From NCBI RefSeq assembly GCF_009695865.1, contig NZ_VUNB01000003.1, positions 1-64,000 on the forward strand: 64,000 nucleotides of DNA, read 5' to 3'. The first letter of the stretch is position 1. Each line of letters starts with the position of its first letter. The stretch is from Allobaileyella intestinalis. Lineage in GTDB: Bacteria > Bacillota > Clostridia > Peptostreptococcales > Anaerovoracaceae. The position numbers were made by a program, and so were the translations under genes. Under the pieces are notes generated by a model. That model had not been told where the DNA came from, made no database searches, and was given only the letters and a program-made list of their open reading frames with translations. Positions 52,447-59,690 of this stretch are shown here, piece after piece.

Positions 52447-52943
52447 CAGTACTGCTGACAAGATGCTGGGTGGGGAGTTTAGGAGCAGTACTGAGACAGT
52501 TTGTTGATGTGAGTACTGCTCGCAGGGGGCTGGGGGAGCAGTAGTGGGACAAGTTGTTGAGGCCAGTACTGCTCGCGGAGGGCTGGGAGAGCAGTACTCT
52601 TTCTGATTTTGAGTTTCAGTACTGCTCATGGAGTGCTGGCGGAGCAGTACTCTTTCTGATTTTGGCAATCACTACTGCTCGCGGGATGCTGAAGGAGCAG
52701 TACTCTTTCTGATTTTGGCAATCACTACTGCTCACGGGGTGCTGGCGGAGCAGTAGTGGACCGGGTAATCGATGTGAGTACTGCTCGCGGGATGCTAGGG
52801 GAGCAGTACTCTTTCTGATTTTGGCAATCACTACTGCTCACGGAGTGCTTGCGGAGCAGTAGTGGGCCGGGTAATTGATGTGAGTACTGCTCGCGGGATG
52901 CCGGGGAGCAGTACTCAGCTAATTTTTTTCATGAGTACTGCTC
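52447..52943. repeat. Tandem array of 34-bp palindromes at exact 53-bp period
   Basis: Palindromic units start at 52512, 52565, 52618, 52671, 52724, 52777, 52830 and 52883, each 53 bp apart; a less regular unit starts at 52447 and a half unit at 52934. Each unit has 10-bp arms AGTACTGCTC / GAGCAGTACT (with ACTACT or AGTAGT variants at the outer end) around a 14-bp G-rich centre like GCGGGATGCTGAAG. The 19-bp linkers are of two kinds, CTTTCTGATTTTGGCAATC and GGACCGGGTAATCGATGTG. No protein-coding gene fits; frames through it are periodic artefacts. Confidence 0.92.
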
Positions 52944-53018
52944 CCGCACGTCTTTACCTGATACTGGCCCTGCCGCTGGTCCTGCTGCTAATCTTATTGC
53001 TGGATCCTGTCTCACACG

Positions 53019-53053
53019 AAAAAGCACTGCCGCATTTCAATGAAATGCGGCAG
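53019..53053 (-). terminator. Perfect hairpin with T-run, leftward, no gene upstream
   Basis: CTGCCGCATTTC (53027-53038) and GAAATGCGGCAG (53042-53053) form a perfect 12-bp stem with a 3-nt loop; the minus strand continues TGCTTTTTCG. It looks like an intrinsic terminator for leftward transcription, but no leftward gene exists between here and the LysR gene (53254), so an unannotated small RNA may end here. Confidence 0.6.
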
Positions 53054-53253
53054 CCGGCGTTGGCCAGGCCTGCAAAGCCCTTCAGTACATACCTATATAC
53101 AGGTATTTTCCTTGATTATTTCCCCGTTTTTAACTATTATTGTGTTCAATATTTCAGTTTCCGTTATCGATGTTCCGGAGAGTATAATTCCCATAATATA
53201 CAGGATTTTTTATATTCTCTGGAATTAAACCAGTTTCCCCGGGAGGGCTGTTT

Positions 53254-54165
53254 ATGACACTAAAACAATTAATATATGTCCTTAAAGTTGCGGAAGTAGG
53301 AAACATGACTGAAGCCGCTTCAAGGCTTTTCATCGCCCAGCCCTCACTGACCCACGCCATCTCCGAACTTGAGAAAGAACTGGGTATAACCATTTTCATC
53401 AGAACCAACCGGGGCATCACCACAACCAGAGAAGGAGACGAATTTCTGGGTTATGCCAGGAACGTAATAGAACAGGCAGATCTGCTGGAAGAAAGGTACA
53501 AGAGGGGCCACAAGGGCAACCCCCGCTTTGCCGTTTCATGTCAGCACTATTCCTTTGCGGTAAGCGCCTTTGTAGAAGTCATCAATCTTTTTCCTGCAGA
53601 AGAATACGACTTCATTCTCAGAGAAACTGAAACCTACGAGATTATTGAAGACGTAAGCCACCTGAGAAGCGAGGTAGGGGTTCTCTACCTGAGCCCCCAC
53701 AACCAGACGGTTCTGGAGAAGGTTTTCCGGAAAAATGATCTTGTTTTCACCGAACTTCTGCGGGTTGCGCCTCATATTTTTATAAGCAATGCCCATCCCC
53801 TAAGCGACCGGGAAACTCTGAGCCTTGAGGATCTGGAACCTTATCCATACCTGTCCTACGAACAGGGCTCAAACAATTCATTCTATTTCTCGGAAGAACC
53901 TCTCAACGCCCTGGAATGCAGGAAAAATATTAAGGTCCGGGACCGGGCCACACTGTTCAACCTGGCAGTAGGCCTGAACGGTTACACCGTCAGCTCAGGA
54001 ATAATCGACTCCTCTCTAAGCGGGCCGAACATTATTTCCAAGCCCCTGGACACAGACGGAGAAATGCGGATCGGATACATAAGGAAGAAAAACGCCCCTA
54101 CCACCAGATACTGCAGTGCGTACATCAATTTTCTCAAAGACAAGACAGGGGCCAGCCAGCTGTAA
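53254..54165 (+). CDS. LysR-family transcriptional regulator
   Basis: 303 residues with the winged helix-turn-helix of LysR at 1-60 (MTLKQLIYVLKVAEVGNMTEAASRLFIAQPSLTHAISELEKELG) and an effector domain thereafter. GGGAGGG precedes the ATG by seven bases. The two dehydratase/activase genes follow on the same strand starting 60 bp later, so it probably controls them and perhaps itself. It lies 310 bp to the right of the palindromic array, with the minus-strand hairpin at 53019-53053 between. The effector cannot be inferred. Confidence 0.92.
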   Translation: MTLKQLIYVLKVAEVGNMTEAASRLFIAQPSLTHAISELEKELGITIFIRTNRGITTTREGDEFLGYARNVIEQADLLEERYKRGHKGNPRFAVSCQHYSFAVSAFVEVINLFPAEEYDFILRETETYEIIEDVSHLRSEVGVLYLSPHNQTVLEKVFRKNDLVFTELLRVAPHIFISNAHPLSDRETLSLEDLEPYPYLSYEQGSNNSFYFSEEPLNALECRKNIKVRDRATLFNLAVGLNGYTVSSGIIDSSLSGPNIISKPLDTDGEMRIGYIRKKNAPTTRYCSAYINFLKDKTGASQL

Positions 54166-54224
54166 ACAAAGGGAGCCGGGAACCTGCTGCCACTGCACAA
54201 GTTTTAATCACAGAAAGAAATCAG

Positions 54225-55508
54225 ATGACCGTAGTAGAAAGATTTGGAAAAATAGTAGACCAGACCTGCGACAGGGATCCGGCAAAGGGCCGGCAGGTTC
54301 TCAGAGCCGGATGGGAAGCCCAGCTTTTCATGTTCCGCCACAGGCCTGTTAAAGCCCTGATGCCAGGGTACCAGTATCTGGCCGCTCTCATGATGGACAC
54401 AATGCTGGAGCCCCTGAGAGATCCGGCCCACTCAGCAATAGTAAGCATTTTCACACCCTGCCAACTCCTTCAGGAGGTGGGGCTTGCCCCCTATAACGCA
54501 GAAGCTTTTTCCGCCTACCTTCAGGGGTCAAAATGCCAGCAGAGCTGCATCCAGAACGCCGAAGCCTCCGGGCTGCCGGAAACCCTGTGCTCATACCACA
54601 AGATTTTTACAGGAGCCGCCGAAAAAGGCCTGCTTCCAAAGCCTCGCTGCATCGTCTACACCAACCTGACCTGCGACGCCAACCTGGTGACCTTCCGGAG
54701 GCTGGCCAGCTTCTACAAAGTCCCGTCTTTTTTCATCGACGTACCCCGGACCCAGGGAGAAGCTGAGGTGAGGGCCGTAGCAGACCAGCTGAGAGAACTG
54801 GCTGTTTTTCTGGAAAAAATCACCGGCAAAAAAATTCACACTGCATCCCTGAAACGGCGGACGGACAGGGCCGTGGATACAATGTCCAAGTTTCGCAAAG
54901 CCCGCCAGCTCCAGAAGGACCACTACATTCCCACCGACCTTGTATCACCTCAATACGGAGCCATGGTCAACAACGTACTGCTGGGAACCCGGGAAGTGGA
55001 ACACTTCTCAGACCTTCTGCTGAAAGACGCCCGTTCCTCAGCACCGGCCAGAGGAGTCAGGCTGTACTGGATCCATACAAATCCATACTGGTCCGGAGCC
55101 CTGAGGAAAATACTGTACATCAACGAGAGAGTTCAGATCATCGGCTCCGACATGGAACAGGTAATCACACCTGAGGAAATGGCCTCTGAAGATCCTTATG
55201 TGGCCATGGCAAGGCAGATGGTATACAACCACCACAACGGACCGGTGGAAAGGCGGATCCAGGCCGGGATTTCACAGGCCAGAGAATCAGGCTGTGACGG
55301 AGTGGTCTGGTTCAATCACTGGGGATGCAAGCACACTATAGGCGGGTCAGCCCTTGCAAAAAAACGTTTTGAGGAAGCCGGTCTCCCCTGCCTCGTTCTT
55401 GACGGTGACGGAGTGGATCCGGCCCACGGAGGAGAAGGCCAGACTGCCACAAGAATGGGGGCCTTTGTGGAAATGCTGGAGAAAAGGAAAGAACAGCAGG
55501 AACACTAA
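54225..55508 (+). CDS. 2-hydroxyacyl-CoA dehydratase subunit-like protein
   Basis: A 427-residue HgdA/HgdB-family protein. Cysteines suited to cluster binding are in FTPCQLLQ, KCQQSCIQN, YTNLTCDANL and NHWGCKHT. The family dehydrates (R)-2-hydroxyacyl-CoA esters or, in the benzoyl-CoA reductase branch, reduces aromatic rings. Here it is followed by a protein that joins a second dehydratase-like domain to an activase, so the trio of functions sits on two genes. The ribosome-binding site is weak (AGAAAG). Substrate unknown; true CoA-ester chemistry is not proven by sequence. Confidence 0.85.
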   Translation: MTVVERFGKIVDQTCDRDPAKGRQVLRAGWEAQLFMFRHRPVKALMPGYQYLAALMMDTMLEPLRDPAHSAIVSIFTPCQLLQEVGLAPYNAEAFSAYLQGSKCQQSCIQNAEASGLPETLCSYHKIFTGAAEKGLLPKPRCIVYTNLTCDANLVTFRRLASFYKVPSFFIDVPRTQGEAEVRAVADQLRELAVFLEKITGKKIHTASLKRRTDRAVDTMSKFRKARQLQKDHYIPTDLVSPQYGAMVNNVLLGTREVEHFSDLLLKDARSSAPARGVRLYWIHTNPYWSGALRKILYINERVQIIGSDMEQVITPEEMASEDPYVAMARQMVYNHHNGPVERRIQAGISQARESGCDGVVWFNHWGCKHTIGGSALAKKRFEEAGLPCLVLDGDGVDPAHGGEGQTATRMGAFVEMLEKRKEQQEH

Positions 55509-55521
55509 CTGGAGAGAAACC

Positions 55522-55617
55522 AATTGATGCAGCGCAACATCTGCGGAGAAATTAATTGATAAAGCGCAACATCTGCGGAGAAATTAATTGATAAAGCGCA
55601 GCATCTGCGGAGAAATA
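55522..55617 (+). repeat. Three 32-bp direct repeats carrying the ribosome-binding site
   Basis: Units 55522-55553, 55554-55585 and 55586-55617 repeat AATTGATAAA followed by GCGCAACATCTGCGGAGAAA, with few changes. Each holds a CGCA/TGCG mini-hairpin and a GGAG. The last GGAG is the Shine-Dalgarno site of the next gene (ATG at 55622), so copy number may tune its translation or spacing. Confidence 0.9.
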
Positions 55618-55621
55618 CAAT

Positions 55622-57439
55622 ATGCAAAATTCGAAAAACACCATCCATTACGAATGCAAATACACTCCTGTTGAGCTTATCCAGGCTCTGGGAGGCCAGC
55701 CGGAACTGATGAACTCCATGGGAGAATCTTTTCCCAAGGCAGATATTCTGGGAAGCCCAAATCTCTGCGGCTTCGGGAAAACCGTTATTGAAACCGCCGT
55801 TTCCGGAAAAGTAAAAGACCTTTTCCTGGTGAACTGCTGCGACACAATAACCAGCGCTGGAGACATTATCCGGGACGCAGGCACCACAAACTTCCTGTAC
55901 ACCATGGATCTGCCTCACTGTCAGTCTGCCTGCAGCAGGGAGCTGCTGACAGCCCGGCTGGAAGATTTTGCAGCCAGGTACAGCCAGCACACCGGCGCAG
56001 TTTTTGACGGGAAAAAATTCCGCCAGGCCTTTGCTCCTGCTGAGGTGCCTGGGGGTCCATATATTGCAGTAATCGGCGCCCGCATGGGCGACCAGCTTTT
56101 TGATATGGTCAAAGAGGTTATGCCCCTGCCAGCCAGGAACCTTACCTGCGTTTCGGGCAGGGACCTGGGGCACTCCGTTCCTCCTGAAACCCAGGACTTC
56201 CACCAGCTCATGGACTGGTACGCCGGCCAGCTTCTGGCCCAGACACCGTGCATGAGGATGGAGGACATTACAGGGAGGAAAAAACTTTTTAACGACCCGG
56301 ATCTGGCGGGAATCATCTACCACACCATAAAATTCTGTGATTTCTACAGTTTTGAGTATTCCAGGATTAAAGACGAGGCTGGTGTTCCCCTGCTGAAGCT
56401 GGAATCAGATTTTACACTGCAGAGCAGCGGCCAGGTTCTCACCAGGCTGGAGGCCTTTGGAGAAACCATAAGATCCTTCCGAAAGGCCGGAAGCAGTGGA
56501 AACCAGCAGCCAAAAACCGGGATCAATTCCGGAAAAAATTCTGAAATTCACGAGCCTCTCTACGAGGGGCCCGATGGCGAATTTGATGGAGACTTTGCCG
56601 GCGAATATTCTGGTGAACCTGCTGGTGAATCTGCCGGTCAATATGCCGGCAGGAATAAGGAAGGGACCCGCTACTATGCAGGCATTGACAGCGGGTCCAC
56701 CAGCACCGACGTGGTTATCATGGACCAGTCTGGCAAAATCATCACGTCGGTGATCCTGCCAACGGGCGCCGGCGCTGAAAACAGCGCCGCCCGCGGCCTG
56801 ACCCAGGCCCTGGCCCAGGCCGGCCTGGAACAGTCCCATCTGGCCGGGGTCACGGCCACGGGCTACGGGCGTGGCTCGATTAATGTGGGTGACAGCCAGG
56901 TTACGGAAATTTCCTGCCACGCCCGGGGCGCCCACTATCTTTTTCCGGAGGTCCGCACTGTAATAGATATTGGCGGACAGGACAGCAAGGTGATCTGCCT
57001 GGATGCCGGCGGCAACGTCAAAAACTTTGTAATGAATGATAAATGTGCCGCCGGCACAGGCAGATTTCTGGACAACATGGCCAGAACCCTTGAAATGACC
57101 TTGGACCAGATGTCCAAAAAGGGCATAAACTACAAGGAAGACATAACAATTTCCAGCATGTGTACAGTTTTTGCCGAATCTGAGGTGGTGTCCCTGATTG
57201 CAAAAAATAAGTCCCCGGACGACATTGTCCACGGACTTAACAAGGCAGTTGCCTCCAAAACCGGCACTCTGGTGGCCAGGGCAGGAGGCACTGAAAAATA
57301 CATGATGACAGGCGGCGTGTCCCGGAACGCCGGTCTTGTCCGCGCCCTTGAAAAAGAGCTGGGCGCAAAGCTTTTCATCAGCCCTTACGCCCAGCTCTGC
57401 GGGGCCATAGGCGCCGCACTTTTTGCAATGGAAGAATAA
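55622..57439 (+). CDS. Fused 2-hydroxyacyl-CoA dehydratase subunit and activase
   Basis: 605 residues. Residues 1-287 are dehydratase-like, with cysteines in NLCGFGK, VNCCDT and PHCQSAC. Residues 288-348 are a hydrophilic linker with a Gly-Glu/Ala repeat (GEYSGEPAGESAGQYAG). Residues 351-605 are an HgdC-type ATPase: GIDSGSTSTDVVIM, IGGQDSKVI, cluster Cys in DKCAAGTGRF and SSMCTVFAESE. Dehydratase and activator are normally separate so that the activator can leave after electron transfer; the fusion implies a tethered system. It follows the other subunit gene after 113 bp with the 32-bp repeats. Substrate unknown. Confidence 0.88.
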   Translation: MQNSKNTIHYECKYTPVELIQALGGQPELMNSMGESFPKADILGSPNLCGFGKTVIETAVSGKVKDLFLVNCCDTITSAGDIIRDAGTTNFLYTMDLPHCQSACSRELLTARLEDFAARYSQHTGAVFDGKKFRQAFAPAEVPGGPYIAVIGARMGDQLFDMVKEVMPLPARNLTCVSGRDLGHSVPPETQDFHQLMDWYAGQLLAQTPCMRMEDITGRKKLFNDPDLAGIIYHTIKFCDFYSFEYSRIKDEAGVPLLKLESDFTLQSSGQVLTRLEAFGETIRSFRKAGSSGNQQPKTGINSGKNSEIHEPLYEGPDGEFDGDFAGEYSGEPAGESAGQYAGRNKEGTRYYAGIDSGSTSTDVVIMDQSGKIITSVILPTGAGAENSAARGLTQALAQAGLEQSHLAGVTATGYGRGSINVGDSQVTEISCHARGAHYLFPEVRTVIDIGGQDSKVICLDAGGNVKNFVMNDKCAAGTGRFLDNMARTLEMTLDQMSKKGINYKEDITISSMCTVFAESEVVSLIAKNKSPDDIVHGLNKAVASKTGTLVARAGGTEKYMMTGGVSRNAGLVRALEKELGAKLFISPYAQLCGAIGAALFAMEE

Positions 57440-57459
57440 TTTTTCTAATAATTTCTATA

Positions 57460-58215
57460 TTACTCCAGATTCAGCTTGTTCCTCATGAGATAGTCGGTCA
57501 GGAGGAACAGCCCTGCAAACATGGCTGCCCCAACCAGAAGTGGAATTATTATTTCAATCGCTCTCATTCCTGTAAATCCTACAGTATCTATGACCTTTAC
57601 GGCGATGATGAGCTCACATACCAGAAGGGCGAAGGCTACAGCCACAGATATAAGTCCGCGGTGACTGGATGCCAGGTGGCCAATGGTCAGAGCGGCGTAG
57701 ATGGTAATAATGAGGACAAAATACCCTACGATTGCCAGGGCTATTGCTGACAAAAGAATGGCTGCAATCCTTCCCTGCTCCTGAATATGCAGTTCTTTTA
57801 GTGCTCTCATAACATCCTTGTAATTTACGTCCATCTTAACGTCATTCAGCTCAGGAGCAGCAATCACCAGAATGGACAGTAATCCAAAGACCTTTGATAT
57901 GATCACCCAGAGGAAGGAAGATATGAGTTTTCCCCAGATCTGGGTGCTGATTTCTACAGGGAGAGTGAGGGTGAAGTGGGCCTGGTCTCCCAGCAGGTTT
58001 TTCCTGTAAACACTTACAATATACACTATGGTCATAATAGCTACTGCTGTTGCAAAAACTGTGTAGCCGATTATTGCCAGTGTATTGAGGCCGCCGGAAG
58101 GCGCGAATCCTCCTGAAAGTCCCAGAACCAGGGCCATTGCCAGAGTAAGACCGTAAAGAGGTCCAAGCTTTCTCCAGCCATCCTTCATATCGTATTTAAT
58201 GATCTTACCTAGCAT
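57460..58215 (-). CDS. ABC transporter membrane subunit
   Basis: A 251-residue protein with about six membrane helices and a charged first 20 residues (LGKIIKYDMKDGWRKLG), the design of ABC-2 type permeases. Its start overlaps the end of the ATPase gene by 7 bp. Together with the ATPase and the GntR regulator upstream it makes an operon of the YtrA-like type, where the exporter often handles lipid-targeting antibiotics or bacteriocins. That role is only an analogy. Confidence 0.85.
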   Translation of the reverse strand: MLGKIIKYDMKDGWRKLGPLYGLTLAMALVLGLSGGFAPSGGLNTLAIIGYTVFATAVAIMTIVYIVSVYRKNLLGDQAHFTLTLPVEISTQIWGKLISSFLWVIISKVFGLLSILVIAAPELNDVKMDVNYKDVMRALKELHIQEQGRIAAILLSAIALAIVGYFVLIITIYAALTIGHLASSHRGLISVAVAFALLVCELIIAVKVIDTVGFTGMRAIEIIIPLLVGAAMFAGLFLLTDYLMRNKLNLE

Positions 58216-58904
58216 TTGAATACCTCCTTGAACAGCTCTTCAACGCTGACTCCCTTCTCTTCTCTCAGCTCGTCAGCATTTCTGTTGAGCAGAATTTTTC
58301 CTTCCTTGATAAAAACCACATCGTCCAGAACCGACTCAACTTCCCCTATGAGGTGGGTTGAAATAACCACCAGCGCCTCCGGGGAATAGTTGGTTATTAT
58401 GGTCTGCAAAATGTAGTCTCTGGCTGCCGGATCCACTCCTCCAATAGGCTCGTCCAGCAGGTAAACCTCAGCCTGCCTGCTCATTACCAGAACCAGCTGG
58501 AGTTTTTCCTTAGTTCCCTTTGACATCTCCCGAAGCTTCATCTTGTTGCTTATTCCAAGGGAAAGGAGCATGTCAACGGCCTTCTCCTTGTTGAAGTCCT
58601 TGAAGAAATCTCCGTACATTCTGACCATTTCTCCAGCGGTCATGTACTCTGGAAAAATCACTCTGTCAGAAAGGTATGCCACGTGTTCTTTTGTTTCTGC
58701 TCCAGGATGAATGCCGTCAACCAGCACATCTCCCTGGCTGGCGCTTACAAGGCCTGCCGCCATCTTGATCATTGTGGTCTTACCCGCCCCATTAGGCCCG
58801 AGAAGTCCCACGATTTTTCCAGGCTCCAGACTCAGATCAACATTATCAACGGCCCTCTTGCTGCCGTAATTCTTCGTTACTCCCTTATATTCCAGGATTC
58901 CCAT
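58209..58904 (-). CDS. ABC transporter ATPase
   Basis: 231 residues: Walker A GLLGPNGAGKTTMIKM, a signature-position segment LREMSKGTKEKLQLV (SKGTK in place of LSGGQ, frequent in this antibiotic-export branch), Walker B VYLLDEPIGGVDP, and the His-loop VVISTHLIGEVE. It belongs with the permease encoded next on the same strand. The ATG at 58904 is two bases from the end of the gntR gene, so all three are one transcript. Confidence 0.93.
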   Translation of the reverse strand: MGILEYKGVTKNYGSKRAVDNVDLSLEPGKIVGLLGPNGAGKTTMIKMAAGLVSASQGDVLVDGIHPGAETKEHVAYLSDRVIFPEYMTAGEMVRMYGDFFKDFNKEKAVDMLLSLGISNKMKLREMSKGTKEKLQLVLVMSRQAEVYLLDEPIGGVDPAARDYILQTIITNYSPEALVVISTHLIGEVESVLDDVVFIKEGKILLNRNADELREEKGVSVEELFKEVFKC

Positions 58905-58906
58905 CT

Positions 58907-59272
58907 CTATACCTCCTTCAGTCCTTCCAAAACCGCATCTACGATCTCTTCTTTTTTCATTCCCATAGCCATCAGCTCCTGGATCATCCTGGCAACATAT
59001 TTCTCAGCCATCTTCTTGTTCAACTCCTTTAATGCATCCTGTCTGTCGCTGACAAACTTCCCGCTGGTCCTTTCTGTGTGAATCATTCCCCGTCTTTCAA
59101 GCTCCGTCAATGCTCTCTGCATCGTGTTGGGGTTAACCCCGGCCTCAAGGGCCAGGTCCCTTACCGAAGGCAGCCGCTGCCCCGGAGAATACCTGCCCGA
59201 CGCTATCCTTGCTGACATTTCATCCACGATCTGCGTATAGATGGGGATGCCATTTCTAAACTCCCATGCCAT
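58907..59272 (-). CDS. GntR-family regulator, YtrA subfamily
   Basis: 121 residues. The winged helix domain (residues 5-75) contains PIYTQIVDEMSARIASGRYSPGQRLPSVRDLALEAGVNPNTMQRAL, the GntR hallmark. The C-terminal tail is only about 45 residues, so there is no large effector domain, as in YtrA. A palindromic site, TTGTATTA-n6-TAATACAA, overlaps the -10 of its promoter (59394-59440); self-repression of this operon is thus likely. Confidence 0.93.
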   Translation of the reverse strand: MAWEFRNGIPIYTQIVDEMSARIASGRYSPGQRLPSVRDLALEAGVNPNTMQRALTELERRGMIHTERTSGKFVSDRQDALKELNKKMAEKYVARMIQELMAMGMKKEEIVDAVLEGLKEV

Positions 59273-59393
59273 ACAAAACCCTTCCTTTCCTGTTGTCTTT
59301 TCCCTCTTTCGCTTTCTCTTTTCCTATGCATCAACTGCCAGGCCACAGTCCGGCAGTGCGATTGCGCAGTTGTTTTGTTGTATGATTGTATTG

Positions 59394-59440
59394 TTGTATT
59401 ACGTTACTAATACAATAGTGCAATTGTGTCAGTCTGTCAA
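59394..59440 (-). promoter_or_regulatory. Promoter and operator of the GntR-ABC operon
   Basis: Minus strand TTGACA (59435-59440), 17 bp, TATTGT (59412-59417). A perfect inverted repeat TTGTATTA / TAATACAA (59394-59401, 59408-59415) with a 6-bp centre overlaps the -10. The transcript would have about 130 nt before gntR. The rest of the 418-bp gap, to the CRISPR array, has the array terminator and no gene. Confidence 0.75.
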
Positions 59441-59579
59441 CACTTTTTTGAAAAAAATATTGCTCTCTCCAGCAGCTCTTGCGAATACCGGGGGAAAGCC
59501 GCTCCAGGGGGTGAAGGCAGGCTTAGAAAAGGCGCCGGATCAGCCTGGCAGCCCCTCCGGCAGTCCCTATGAAACGAAA

Positions 59580-59613
59580 GAAGATGCCAGTTTCCTTCAA
59601 AACCAGCATCTTC
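59580..59613 (-). terminator. Terminator behind the CRISPR array
   Basis: GAAGATGC (59580-59587) pairs with GCATCTTC (59606-59613) with inner GTTT/AAAC pairs; the minus strand continues TTTCGTTT. It lies 77 bp past the last (decayed) repeat in the direction of array transcription. Confidence 0.7.
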
Positions 59614-59690
59614 CTTTGGTTGGTGTGTTTGATTCTCTTAGAATATCTGTGCAGCAAAGCAATACAATAGATTTACTTCACTGCTCTCTC

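Noticed and set aside
52432-52831. Leftward small frames in the palindrome array
   Set aside because: They follow the 53-bp periodicity, begin without ribosome-binding sites and have no coding features.
52447-52943. Reading the palindrome array as a second CRISPR
   Set aside because: The 34-bp units vary while the 19-bp linkers are repeated in two types, the reverse of repeat and unique-spacer structure, and no second cas set is present.
55505-56323. 272-codon leftward frame opposite the fused activase gene
   Set aside because: It is antisense to intact dehydratase motifs and its tail is the 32-bp repeat in translation.
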